Counted from the stretch's first letter, positions 17,766 through 25,932 are shown. The stretch: 35,546 nt of DNA from CAIZGX01 sp044349305 (GCA_044349305.1 JBIKRF010000015.1:1-35546), one strand, 5' to 3'. Made by a program: numbers and translations. Notes: generated by a model from the letters alone, not told the origin.

Positions 17766-17773
17766 TATATTTG
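17766..17773 (+). promoter_or_regulatory. -7 promoter element for the gene at 17789
   Basis: The sequence is TATATTTG, a full match to TAnnTTTG, ending 15 bases before the ATG at 17789. Transcription would start at about 17779-17780, leaving a leader of about 10 bases. It excludes the in-frame TTG at 17771 as a start, because that TTG is the end of the box. Confidence 0.55.
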
Positions 17774-17788
17774 TCGAAATATGTTGAA

Positions 17789-18808
17789 ATGAAAAAGTGT
17801 CTGGTTCTCTTCTTTGCGTTGTTAAATGTAGGTTTTGGCTTCGCTCAAGTGCGCTACCGTGTTACAACGGTTGAACACAACATTCAGACAACCGATTATG
17901 CATTGGCGGTTCAGAAGATCAATTCTTTCATTGTTTCCAACAACATTATGGTTACCAGTCAGAACGAGTCTCCGCTCATGTTTACAGTAAATTTCAGCAT
18001 AGAGCCGAAGTTGTATTTGGCCTACAAAGAGGTTGTTCAGGATATGGGGCTGTTTACTGCAAACAACGTAAATACAATTGACAACACATCGAAGGTAGAG
18101 GAATTGAAAGGGAATATTCAGTACTTTCAAGATCAAATAGCTCTTCAGAATTCATTAATGGAAAAAGTAGATCCACAGTCAGAGCAATACAAAACCATGT
18201 GGAGAGAGCTAAAAAATTGGGAAACGAGTGCGCGTGGTGATCGCAATATTTTGAATAATTTAACAAGCACAGAATATTACTATGTGATTGATCTGAGGGT
18301 TGAAGATGAGACTTACACACCGCAGACAAGCTCTGTTTCTTGGGTAAATATGCCAGGTGTAGAGTATTCGTATTTACAAGTGGAAGAACCACAGGACACG
18401 CTTAGCAGTCCGTATTATCAAGGTGTCTTTTTGAAATATGTTTTTACGAAAGGAAAGTCCTTTGCAACTATAGGCGCTTACAAAACCACCAATAAGTTAG
18501 ATCCAGACACGATGCACTATTCAGAAATGTTTGTTTTCGGATTCGGTCAAGATTTTTACTCGAGACATCTGGGAAGAGGTTCGAAGAAATTCTTCAACTT
18601 GTATAGCGGATACACACTAGGGGGAATGCTTGCCTCAAATGACAAACGCAGGGAAACGATAGCCTATTTGGCTCCGGCCATTGGACTTGAAATTTTCAAG
18701 AATAAATATGTTCTTATTGACTCAAAGGTTAATTACATGATTCCCTTTAAGAATACTCGGAATATGCGCGGACTCGCGGTCAATGTGTCGTTTAATTTTG
18801 TATTTTAA
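17789..18808 (+). CDS. Predicted outer-membrane protein with DUF4349-like periplasmic part
   Basis: This 339-residue protein has not been assigned a function. It starts MKKCLVLFFALLNVGFGFAQ, a signal peptide. Residues about 20-170 resemble the DUF4349 layout, a paired alpha-beta region (TTDYALAVQKINSFIVSNNI) followed by a likely coiled coil, about 98-150 (VEELKGNIQYFQDQIALQN), then a strand region STEYYYVIDLRVED. Residues about 210-339 alternate polar and hydrophobic positions and end NVSFNFVF, as in outer-membrane beta-barrels whose last strand ends in Phe. The DUF4349 comparison is from memory and tentative. It is divergent from ffh and convergent to the PKD gene. Confidence 0.75.
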   Translation: MKKCLVLFFALLNVGFGFAQVRYRVTTVEHNIQTTDYALAVQKINSFIVSNNIMVTSQNESPLMFTVNFSIEPKLYLAYKEVVQDMGLFTANNVNTIDNTSKVEELKGNIQYFQDQIALQNSLMEKVDPQSEQYKTMWRELKNWETSARGDRNILNNLTSTEYYYVIDLRVEDETYTPQTSSVSWVNMPGVEYSYLQVEEPQDTLSSPYYQGVFLKYVFTKGKSFATIGAYKTTNKLDPDTMHYSEMFVFGFGQDFYSRHLGRGSKKFFNLYSGYTLGGMLASNDKRRETIAYLAPAIGLEIFKNKYVLIDSKVNYMIPFKNTRNMRGLAVNVSFNFVF

Positions 18809-18815
18809 ATGATCT

Positions 18816-18861
18816 CGTCGGGGCGAAAAATTTCCCGTCGGGGCGAAAAATTTTTCGCCCC
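18816..18861. terminator. Bidirectional terminator with duplicated left arm
   Basis: Positions 18840-18861 form a perfect palindrome of 11-base arms (GGGGCGAAAAA / TTTTTCGCCCC) between two convergent genes. The 18-base unit starting CGTCGGGGCGAAAA occurs twice in tandem, at 18816-18833 and 18836-18853, so the left arm is duplicated. The hairpin touches the stop codon of the minus-strand gene at 18861. A or T tracts sit within the stem on both sides, so it could work in both directions. Confidence 0.8.
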
Positions 18862-21572
18862 TATCGGAATAAAACAATATGCCCATGAAATTCGTGCGGT
18901 AATTCAATCAGATCTTTCATGGAAACCTTGTAATAATAAACGCCATTCGGAGCAAAATGATCACCGTTAATTACATTGCCTGTCCATGCGTCGTTCACAT
19001 TGTTGGTTTGGAAAATGAGTTGTCCCCAGCGATTGTATACTTCCATTTTATAGTCGGTTATTCCTGTAGATTGGGGAATCCAGAAATCATTTAATCCATC
19101 GCCATTCGGTGAAAAACTGGTGGGTGCGTAGAATAGAAATCCACTTACAATGACTTCACCAGTTGCCTGATTAATACATCCGTATTCATTCGTAACGGTT
19201 TGTGTAACGCTTTGAATTCCCGCTTCGGTCCATTCGTAGGGGAAATTACATTCACTGCTAGATCCTCCGTCGGACATAGAATAGACACAGCTAATTCCTC
19301 CGGTGGATAAATCGGTAATTGTTGTATTTGAATTTAAAATATCTACGGTTTGTGGATCTATTGAGAAGTTGGCAGCGGGAACGGGATAGGCGGTTATAGC
19401 ATCGCTCAGACTTTGATAGAGCGTATCAATACAGCCATTGATCGTATAGACCATGAGCGACACATCATAAGTTCCTGGTGTGTTGTAAATATGTAAATTT
19501 TCAGGCTGAGAACTTGTGGTGCCGTCGCCAAAATTCCATTCGTAAAATAGTTGCGTTGGGCTTTGAGCGATGGCATTGAATGTCCCGAAAACAGGAGGAC
19601 AACCGGCGGCTGGCAGAATAGACGAGGTTAATGAAGGGTCGAGTGGAACCCAAACATCATCGATAAAGGATTCCGTGCATCCATTGTCCGTAATGGTTAA
19701 TGTTACGGTATATGTTCCGTCTTGACTGTATTCAATGTTCTGCGGATTCGCCTGTGTCGAATTGGGTATTTCCGGGCTGCCGAAATCCCAGAGGTATGTT
19801 GCGAAGTTGGTATTTGCTCCTAATGCCTGGAAATCGAAACTATTTGTAGAAAGACATTGGGCACTTCTTGGCGGGAAAGAGGGGATGAGGTTCCCGTGAA
19901 TTTCAATTGAATTGGTAGTCGTGTCAGGACATGTAAATGGCGCGGAAGCGATAAGTTGTATAGTATAACTTCCCGTGTCGGGAAAGGTGAAGTCAGGTTC
20001 GAAATCGTTGGAATAATCGCCGTTGAAAACGGTGTTGAATTCCCACCAATAATCGGTAGCATTCAGTGAGCTGTTCGGGAAGGTGTAGGTTAATCCATCG
20101 CAGAAGGTTGTTTGATCTGCAATAATGGCAACCGGATCGGGCTGATTCACAATTGTAATCGTAGTGTCTTGGGAACAACCATTGTCAGCAGTCGCAGTTA
20201 GTGTAACAGAGTGGATCGATTCATTCGAATTGAAAATAATTCCTTGCGGATCGCTTAAGGTCGAAGAATTGGGAACCGAATTGGTTCCGAAATTCCAGAG
20301 TAGTGTGCCGTTGTTTGAAACAAAGGTTGCTGAACCCGAGAAATCGTATGTGTCTAGATCGTCCACACAGGCATAGCTGTCAATGGAAATGATAGGATTA
20401 ATCTCCGGATAGACGGTGTATTCAGACGTGGTTGTGTCTGAGCAAGACCAACCTGGATTCGCAATTAAAGTAATGTTATAAGTGCCGGCATTCGGGTAGG
20501 TGTAGGTTGGGTTCGCCAATGAACTTGTGTCTGCATTCTCAAAAGGAACACCAAAATCCCAAAGCCAAAAAGTGGAGTTCAAGCTTTGATTTATTAAACT
20601 TATTTCTAAGCCATTGCAGAAAGAAGTTTGGCCGGGAATACTGGCTACAATAGACTGATCGCACAAGGTGACATTGAATTGAAAAGTTCTTCTTGTGGTA
20701 GATAAATAAACACCGTTTCTATATTCCTCGGCGCAAACGGTAATCGTATACTGGCCCACTTGGGTTGGTGTTCCGCTTATGACTCCTGTACTTGAATTAA
20801 TAACCATAGCCGGATTACTTATGACGGGATAGGAAGGCGAATAGCCTGGGCCGTAGGATAAATTCGGATAGGGTGGACTGTTCGGAGGCGAAGGCATGGG
20901 GTTGAACTGATCTGAGAAAAGATAGGGCGCACAAAAGGAATACACGATTACGTCTCCATCCGGATCAGTGGCAGAATGGTTAAAACTGAAAGCAGCATCT
21001 TTACACAAGGCAGGTGGCGGAAAGTTGGCAAATCGAGGACTTGAATTGAACCCGCCGGAAAGTTCATTGGTGCCCGGAACATGCGCCTCGTAGGAAACCC
21101 CTTGCGATTGCGGCGAAATGAGGTTGTCAATGCTTGGCTGAAAACAACAGCGCTGATGAACAATATTGTATCCTCCGGGTGTAGGGGGTAAAATTACACT
21201 GCCTGTATAAATGGCTTGTTCAACGCAGATATCTGGAGGTAGAATAAAGCAAGGATTGTTCGAAGAGACCGGAATGTTCGATACGTTGGTGCTACTTAAA
21301 TTAATAGACAGTTCCGTGTAAAGGTTATTATTACTCGTGAATATACCAATCGACACGGCGGGGTCGAAGTCTGTACCGTTGACATTCCCTGGGCCGCAGT
21401 CGCGGAAGATCTTCAGCGTAATGGTATAGTTGTTTCCTGAAGTGTGGGTGTAATAAATTTCACCTCCAATTAAATGCGAGGCATTCGATGAAAAAGAAAG
21501 TGCAATCAACGCAAGCCAAAGCAAAAACCTCAACGGTTTGATCATGGGAGAGTATTTGATTTTCTTTTTCAT
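18861..21572 (-). CDS. Large PKD-repeat protein with gliding-motility-associated C-terminal domain (T9SS type B)
   Basis: This is a 903-residue predicted cell-surface protein. It has a signal peptide (PLRFLLWLALIALSFSSNAS) followed by SHLIGGEIYYTHTSGNNY, an N-terminal module often seen in large Bacteroidota surface proteins. A cadherin-like segment is seen at about 195-300 (SATDPDGDVIVYSF and VISGTPTQVGQYTITVCAEE). About six PKD-like repeats follow, with WLWDFG, LLWNFG, YWWEFN, TYLWDFG and YEWNFGDGTTS. The last ~90 residues, from FYAPTSFSPNGDGLNDFWIP with YNRWGQLIFQT, are the gliding-motility C-terminal domain that directs T9SS export. The start could instead be Met10 (21545). Its partner or ligand is unknown. 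Confidence 0.9.
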   Translation of the reverse strand: MKKKIKYSPMIKPLRFLLWLALIALSFSSNASHLIGGEIYYTHTSGNNYTITLKIFRDCGPGNVNGTDFDPAVSIGIFTSNNNLYTELSINLSSTNVSNIPVSSNNPCFILPPDICVEQAIYTGSVILPPTPGGYNIVHQRCCFQPSIDNLISPQSQGVSYEAHVPGTNELSGGFNSSPRFANFPPPALCKDAAFSFNHSATDPDGDVIVYSFCAPYLFSDQFNPMPSPPNSPPYPNLSYGPGYSPSYPVISNPAMVINSSTGVISGTPTQVGQYTITVCAEEYRNGVYLSTTRRTFQFNVTLCDQSIVASIPGQTSFCNGLEISLINQSLNSTFWLWDFGVPFENADTSSLANPTYTYPNAGTYNITLIANPGWSCSDTTTSEYTVYPEINPIISIDSYACVDDLDTYDFSGSATFVSNNGTLLWNFGTNSVPNSSTLSDPQGIIFNSNESIHSVTLTATADNGCSQDTTITIVNQPDPVAIIADQTTFCDGLTYTFPNSSLNATDYWWEFNTVFNGDYSNDFEPDFTFPDTGSYTIQLIASAPFTCPDTTTNSIEIHGNLIPSFPPRSAQCLSTNSFDFQALGANTNFATYLWDFGSPEIPNSTQANPQNIEYSQDGTYTVTLTITDNGCTESFIDDVWVPLDPSLTSSILPAAGCPPVFGTFNAIAQSPTQLFYEWNFGDGTTSSQPENLHIYNTPGTYDVSLMVYTINGCIDTLYQSLSDAITAYPVPAANFSIDPQTVDILNSNTTITDLSTGGISCVYSMSDGGSSSECNFPYEWTEAGIQSVTQTVTNEYGCINQATGEVIVSGFLFYAPTSFSPNGDGLNDFWIPQSTGITDYKMEVYNRWGQLIFQTNNVNDAWTGNVINGDHFAPNGVYYYKVSMKDLIELPHEFHGHIVLFR

Positions 21573-21584
21573 TGATTAACTGAA

Positions 21585-21592
21585 CGAAGATA
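21585..21592 (-). promoter_or_regulatory. Possible -7 element for the PKD gene
   Basis: On the minus strand the sequence is TATCTTCG, matching seven of eight positions of TAnnTTTG. It ends 12 bases before the ATG at 21572. If used, the leader would be very short, which would slightly favour the internal start at 21545. Confidence 0.3.
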
Positions 21593-21659
21593 AAACCCTT
21601 TTAACCACCAAAAGGTTGTCTTCCTCACGAAAAAGAATTAATAAATCTCATTCCTGTTC

Positions 21660-21667
21660 TAAATTTG
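21660..21667 (+). promoter_or_regulatory. -7 promoter element for moaC-mobA
   Basis: The sequence is TAAATTTG, a full match to TAnnTTTG, ending 5 bases before the ATG at 21673. The message would be leaderless or nearly so. This rules out the in-frame ATG at 21616 as the start. No clear -33 TTTG is seen. Confidence 0.45.
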
Positions 21668-21672
21668 AATCG

Positions 21673-22146
21673 ATGGAACATTTGTCACATGTGAATGAAA
21701 AGGGGAACGCCGCCATGGTAGACGTTTCTGACAAGAACAATACGCTGCGCCAAGCCACAGCTGTTTCGGAAATTATTTTTCCGGAAAACTTGAATCAATT
21801 GTTTCAAAACAACGAATACCAATCGCCTAAAGGCCCCGTGTTTCAAACAGCGCGCATTGCAGGAATTCAAGGTGTGAAGCAAACCTCGACTTTAATTCCG
21901 CTCTGTCATCCGCTTTCCATTACAGGTATAGATGTGCAAATTGAAAAGACTGAAAAAGGAGCTCACATTCAATGCACCGTTAAAACCTTCGGTAAGACAG
22001 GTGTTGAAATGGAAGCGCTCACCGGCGCGTCTGTTGCGGCACTCACGATATACGACATGTGCAAGGCCATGAGTTTCGAAATGGAAATAGGCGGCATAAA
22101 GCTCATGGAGAAGTCAGGAGGTAAATCGACATACATTGCCAAGTAA
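21673..22146 (+). CDS. moaC: Cyclic pyranopterin monophosphate synthase
   Basis: This enzyme acts with MoaA in the first step of molybdenum cofactor synthesis, making cyclic pyranopterin monophosphate. It is 157 residues, the standard length, starting MEHLSHVNEKGNAAMVDVSD. Family blocks seen are AAMVDVSDKNNTLRQATA, ARIAGIQGVKQTSTLIPLCHPL (with the conserved His in PLCHPL), GVEMEALTGASVAALTIYDMCKA and GIKLMEKSGGKS. mobA follows with a one-base TAATG overlap. moaA and the other Moco genes are not in the window. Confidence 0.97.
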   Translation: MEHLSHVNEKGNAAMVDVSDKNNTLRQATAVSEIIFPENLNQLFQNNEYQSPKGPVFQTARIAGIQGVKQTSTLIPLCHPLSITGIDVQIEKTEKGAHIQCTVKTFGKTGVEMEALTGASVAALTIYDMCKAMSFEMEIGGIKLMEKSGGKSTYIAK

Positions 22147-23201
22147 TGAACCTTCAATCTAAATCGAAATGGCACTCACGCGAGTTGGCGCTATATGGCA
22201 CCACCTGCGAAGAAATAAAAAAGTGGGTGAGTTTTTTTCAGTTGGAAGTGAACCAACGTTTGGCTTATGTCGATGCTTCTCACGCTGAAGGAAATTCAGA
22301 TTCTTCATTCGGAATAACCACACACGAAAATCATTTTCTTCTTCAGGAAGAAACAGGACTCGATCAAACCGTTCTTTTGGAATTCGACGGAGCGTTAGTC
22401 AATGGCAATCACCATGTGGCTTCCAACCAAATCATTTTTGTTAATCTTGAAAAAGAAAAGAGTTTAGTCAAGCGAAGCGCAGAACTCACCAACGTGTTAG
22501 CCGTCGTCCTTCCAGAAGAAATGACTGAGGTTCCTGCGTTTGTTCAACCCTTCCTTCAACCCGAAACAAAAATTTTTAGGATGAAGGAGGAGGTGCTTGA
22601 ATTCGTTTCAACCTTATTTGAAGTTCCGTCTTTGAAAGCATTGGTTTTATTGGGTGGAAAGAGCATCCGCATGGGCGAAGAGAAGGGACTCATTCAATAT
22701 AATGAAAGAACACAAGCGGAACATTTGGTTTCCCTGTTGGAAGAAATAGGGTTGGAAGTGTTTCTTTCCGTTCGGGAAGAACAAAAAGAAAAATATGCGT
22801 TCTTGAACAGACCGTTTATTACAGATCAAATTCAAGGAGCAGGGCCCCTTGGCGGGATTTCTTCAGCCATGCGATCGGTTCCACAAACCGCATTTTTAGT
22901 CGTGGCGTGTGACCTTCCGAATTTGCAAAAAGAACAACTCGAGTTTTTGCTGAAGAATAGAAATGCGAAAGCGTTTGCGACGTGTTATGAATCGCCATTA
23001 GACGGAGGTCCAGAGCCGTTGTGTTCCGTCTTCGAACCGAAATCTTTTTCGGCCTTGATGAAAGTTTGGGTGAACGGAAAGAGTTGTCCGCGAAAAATGC
23101 TTTTCAACCGAACAGTTGAAATTCTTCCTATTAAAGATTCGAAATTTTTGGTCAATGCGAATACGCCAGAGGAGCGCATTCAGCTTCAAGAAAAAAAGTA
23201 A
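22146..23201 (+). CDS. MobA-like molybdenum cofactor nucleotidyltransferase with extra N-terminal MobB-like domain
   Basis: This is a 351-residue protein. The C-terminal half, about 163-351, is a MobA-type NTP transferase. It has LVLLGGKSIRMGEEKG at 166-181 (nucleotide-binding), GAGPLGGISSAMRS and the metal-binding aspartate in FLVVACDLPNL. Family members attach GMP to molybdopterin. The N-terminal ~160 residues (SRELALYGTTCEEIKKWV, then LAYVDASHAEGN, then GALVNGNHHVASNQIIFVN) look like a degenerate MobB-type domain. The usual P-loop is not recognisable, so GTP binding by this part is doubtful. I recall similar fusions in other Bacteroidota. The start overlaps the moaC stop, and the stop codon abuts the 3' end of rnpB. 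Confidence 0.88.
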   Translation: MNLQSKSKWHSRELALYGTTCEEIKKWVSFFQLEVNQRLAYVDASHAEGNSDSSFGITTHENHFLLQEETGLDQTVLLEFDGALVNGNHHVASNQIIFVNLEKEKSLVKRSAELTNVLAVVLPEEMTEVPAFVQPFLQPETKIFRMKEEVLEFVSTLFEVPSLKALVLLGGKSIRMGEEKGLIQYNERTQAEHLVSLLEEIGLEVFLSVREEQKEKYAFLNRPFITDQIQGAGPLGGISSAMRSVPQTAFLVVACDLPNLQKEQLEFLLKNRNAKAFATCYESPLDGGPEPLCSVFEPKSFSALMKVWVNGKSCPRKMLFNRTVEILPIKDSKFLVNANTPEERIQLQEKK

Positions 23202-23565
23202 AAGACCGTGAGCGTAAGCCGGGTTCTGTTCATGTGTTGCCACATGTTTCATCATTTATCTATGCGATCTACCCTCCGAGATTGAGCGAGCAACTCTTCA
23301 GTTGGAACGAATCCAACGGCCCCGGTTTATTTGATCTTACAGCCCGCAAGGTTTTCCTAGCTCGCCTTGTTACCAAGAACGACGGTGGTCTCTTACACCT
23401 CCTTTTCACCCTTACCACTATTGCGAGTGGCGGTTTAATTTCTGCAGCACTGTCTGTCCGTTAAACTTGCGTTTAACGTCCCCCGCTTTTCACAGGGTGC
23501 GGCGCTCTGCGCAGCCCGGACTTTCCTCTAGTTTTGCAACCAGCGATGAATCCTCTTCGGTCTTT
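23201..23565 (-). ncRNA. rnpB: RNase P RNA, bacterial type
   Basis: This is the catalytic RNA that processes tRNA 5' ends. On the minus strand the 5' conserved block GAGGAAAGTCCGGGCT is at 23513-23528, and the 3' block ACAGAACCCGGCTTA is near 23215-23229. Between them are other conserved segments such as GGTAAGGGTGAAAAGG and a GAGGGTAGATCGCATA-like 3' core. Stem P1 is formed by AAAGACCG at the 5' end (23558-23565) and CGGTCTTT at the 3' end (23201-23208), which sets both ends. A U-rich run follows. Length is about 365 bases. Apparent open frames on the opposite strand here are not genes. Confidence 0.97.
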
Positions 23566-23569
23566 GCCG

Positions 23570-23577
23570 CAAAGGTA
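23570..23577 (-). promoter_or_regulatory. -7 promoter element for rnpB
   Basis: On the minus strand the sequence is TACCTTTG, a full match to TAnnTTTG. It ends 4 bases before the 5' strand of stem P1, the right distance for transcription to start at or next to the mature 5' end. Confidence 0.6.
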
Positions 23578-23623
23578 GTACATTCGCTATTGATTTTTTC
23601 AGTTAGAAGATTGAACCGCGCTC

Positions 23624-24469
23624 ATGATAAAAAGATTATTCAAATTAGCCCATCCGAAGTTTCAGAAATTAATTCTGGAATATCCGGTTTCCTTCGAACC
23701 TCGCTACGGCCATGGCCAAGAGGCTCATCCGCAATTGCTTTCCATTGTTGAAAATAGAAAAGAAGAATACGAGAAATGGCTGCACGCGGCATTGAAATAC
23801 ACGCATAATTTTCAATCCGTAAAAAACAACACCGACAAGCCTTCTGCGCAAGAACCGTTTTGGAACAATTTGTTTTTACCGGGACTCGACATGGTTATGT
23901 TGTACACAGCCATTTCAGAACTGAAGCCGAAACGTTATGTTGAAATTGGATCGGGTAATTCGACCAAGGTTGCGCACAAGGCCATTGCAGAGCAAGGATT
24001 AAAGACGGAGATTATTTCTATTGATCCTATGCCTCGCGCTGAAATAGATGCATTGGCAACCACCATTATTCGTTCTCCGTTTGAAGATTGCGATTTCGAT
24101 TTTCTTGAAGCATTGGAAGAGAACGATATTTTGTTTGTAGACAATTCTCACCGCGTATTTCCAAATTCAGATGCAACTGTGTTTTTCTTGGAAGTGCTTC
24201 CAAGATTGAAGAAGGGTGTGGTTGTTCAAATACACGATGTGTATTTACCTTTCGACTATCCGCAGTTTATGTGCGATCGTTTTTATTCAGAGCAATACAT
24301 GTTGGCCGCATTTCTTTTAGCGAACAGCGAAAAGTATGCGCCCATGATTCCAAATTATTATCTTTCAGAAAACAAAGAATTAAGTCAAATCATAGAGCCC
24401 ATTTGGAACGCCATTCCGCATGCAGTGGAAAAACACGGCGGTTCGTTTTGGTTGAAAATAGAAAAGTAA
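23624..24469 (+). CDS. Class I SAM-dependent methyltransferase-like protein
   Basis: This 281-residue cytoplasmic protein resembles the Methyltransf_24 group. It shows the Rossmann motif I VEIGSGNS at 106-113, then EIISIDP at 129-135 with the acidic residue expected at the end of strand 2, a motif ILFVDNSH at 169-176, and VVVQIHDVYLPFDYPQF at 199-215, a pattern typical of this group. The N-terminal ~100 residues are helical and contain EPFWNNLFLPGLD. The substrate is unknown. The start lies just downstream of the rnpB promoter region on the other strand, and the stop is 1 base before the MFS gene, so the two form an operon. Confidence 0.8.
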   Translation: MIKRLFKLAHPKFQKLILEYPVSFEPRYGHGQEAHPQLLSIVENRKEEYEKWLHAALKYTHNFQSVKNNTDKPSAQEPFWNNLFLPGLDMVMLYTAISELKPKRYVEIGSGNSTKVAHKAIAEQGLKTEIISIDPMPRAEIDALATTIIRSPFEDCDFDFLEALEENDILFVDNSHRVFPNSDATVFFLEVLPRLKKGVVVQIHDVYLPFDYPQFMCDRFYSEQYMLAAFLLANSEKYAPMIPNYYLSENKELSQIIEPIWNAIPHAVEKHGGSFWLKIEK

Positions 24470-24470
24470 C

Positions 24471-25781
24471 ATGACAGAAACTGCACTCTCTCGCAAAAAG
24501 ATTCAGAACGGATGGGCCATGTACGATTGGGCCAACTCGGTTTACAACCTCGTTATTGGTTCAACCATTTTTCCGATTTTTTACGACATCATGACTACGG
24601 TAAAGAATGCCGATGGAACAGAGATGAAAAAGGTGAATGTCTTCGGAATGACCTTGGAGAATACAGAATTGATAAGCTATGCCACAGCCTTTGGTTTGAC
24701 GATTGTTTGTCTTATTCTGCCAATTCTATCAGGTGTTGCAGATTATTATGGCAAGAAGAAATTCTTCTTGAAGTTCTTTTGTTATTTGGGAGCGTTGTCT
24801 TGCATCAGTCTCTTTTTCTTCGATCCGGCTCATATGGATTTAAGCATCTGGAGCGTGATTCTAGCCTGCATTGGATTTTGGGGAAGCTATGCTTTTGCAA
24901 ACAGCTTTCTCCCCGTTGTTGCAACCGAGGATGAACAAGACAAGGTAAGTGCACGTGGATTCTCCCTGGGATATTTAGGCAGCATGATTTTGTTAATCTT
25001 CGCGTTGGTTGCTGTCATGGTTGTTGCGAAAACGGGTCCTGAAAAAGTTGCAATGATGCGCTATTGTTTTGTTGCTGTCGGACTCTGGTGGATGGGCTTT
25101 GCGCAGATTACGTTCGCTCGATTGAAAGAAGTGGAACGTGTTCATGCAGAAAAAGCGAATGTCTTTACGAAGGGATTTTCAGAGTTGGCTGGCGTGATGC
25201 GTCAGTTGAAGAACTTGCCTCAATTGAAAGCTTATCTTTTGGCGTTTTTTACTTTCAGCATGGGTATTCAGACGATTATGCAAATGGCAACTTATTTCGG
25301 AAAGAAAGAGGTTAAGTTGGAAACTGTAAACTTAATTGTCTCAATCATTGTTGTGCAAATTATTGCAATTCCGGGAGCGTTTTTGTTTTCGAAATTGTCT
25401 GACAAGTACGGGAATTTTTTCGTGTTGAAAATAGCGTTGGCCTTGTGGATGTTCATTTGTTTCTTCGCGTTTTATTTTGTGCAAGAAGGGCAGGTGAACA
25501 TGTTTTACATTGCAGCAGGATTAATTGGATTTATTATGGGAGGCACGCAGTCGTTGGCGCGCAGCACGTATTCGAAATTAATTCCAGGGACAAAAGACAC
25601 TGCGTCATTCTTTAGTTTTTACGATGTAACTGAAAAAGTAGGATTGATCATTGGACTTGTTTCATTTGGATTTATCGATGGACATTTCAGCATGCGTTAT
25701 AGTATTTTGGCGTTGATTGTCTTTTTCGCAATAGGATTCGGATTGATGTTTTTGATTCCGAAGAATAAGGCGGAGGTGTAG
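24471..25781 (+). CDS. MFS transporter, UMF1 (Atg22-like) family
   Basis: This is a 436-residue inner-membrane protein with about 12 membrane segments. The signature near the N-terminus is QNGWAMYDWANSVYNLVIGS, which marks the UMF1/Atg22-like group. A large insertion precedes LISYATAFGLTIVCLILPIL, and GFIMGGTQSLARSTYSKLIPG lies near the ninth to tenth helix. The fungal relative exports amino acids from the vacuole; the bacterial substrate is unknown. It starts 1 base after the methyltransferase stop. The last 32 codons match a remnant at 29668-29763. Confidence 0.92.
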   Translation: MTETALSRKKIQNGWAMYDWANSVYNLVIGSTIFPIFYDIMTTVKNADGTEMKKVNVFGMTLENTELISYATAFGLTIVCLILPILSGVADYYGKKKFFLKFFCYLGALSCISLFFFDPAHMDLSIWSVILACIGFWGSYAFANSFLPVVATEDEQDKVSARGFSLGYLGSMILLIFALVAVMVVAKTGPEKVAMMRYCFVAVGLWWMGFAQITFARLKEVERVHAEKANVFTKGFSELAGVMRQLKNLPQLKAYLLAFFTFSMGIQTIMQMATYFGKKEVKLETVNLIVSIIVVQIIAIPGAFLFSKLSDKYGNFFVLKIALALWMFICFFAFYFVQEGQVNMFYIAAGLIGFIMGGTQSLARSTYSKLIPGTKDTASFFSFYDVTEKVGLIIGLVSFGFIDGHFSMRYSILALIVFFAIGFGLMFLIPKNKAEV

Positions 25782-25790
25782 TCGATTTTA

Positions 25791-25809
25791 TTGCGCTTGC
25801 TTAGCGTAA
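25791..25809 (+). terminator. Weak hairpin after the MFS gene
   Basis: TTGCGCT pairs with AGCGTAA (seven pairs, one G-U) across a five-base loop, 9 bases after the MFS stop. The T tract after it is poor, so termination is uncertain. Confidence 0.35.
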
Positions 25810-25872
25810 GATGTTTTCATAGAGTTTTACATATACAACTAATAGAGTATTTCCTCGGTAACTGAGTTGCTC

Positions 25873-25880
25873 TAGTTTTG
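25873..25880 (+). promoter_or_regulatory. -7 promoter element for the T9SS protein at 25945
   Basis: The sequence is TAGTTTTG, a full match to TAnnTTTG. A TTTC lies about 19 bases upstream, close to the -33 TTTG. The leader would be about 58 bases and would contain both copies of a 12-base repeat. Confidence 0.5.
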
Positions 25881-25881
25881 A

Positions 25882-25932
25882 CTCGCTTCAAAGTCTCGCG
25901 GATCAAAATGAATTCTTCCGCTCGCTTCAAAG
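25882..25932. repeat. Two copies of a 12-bp direct repeat in a 5' leader
   Basis: CTCGCTTCAAAG is present at 25882-25893 and again at 25921-25932, 39 bases apart start to start. Both lie between the -7 box and the ATG at 25945. Its meaning is unknown. Confidence 0.6.

Noticed and set aside
23234..23751. Open reading frames on the plus strand across the rnpB region
   Set aside because: The sequence is RNase P RNA on the minus strand with both conserved ends and stem P1; the predicted peptides look like nothing known and have no start context.
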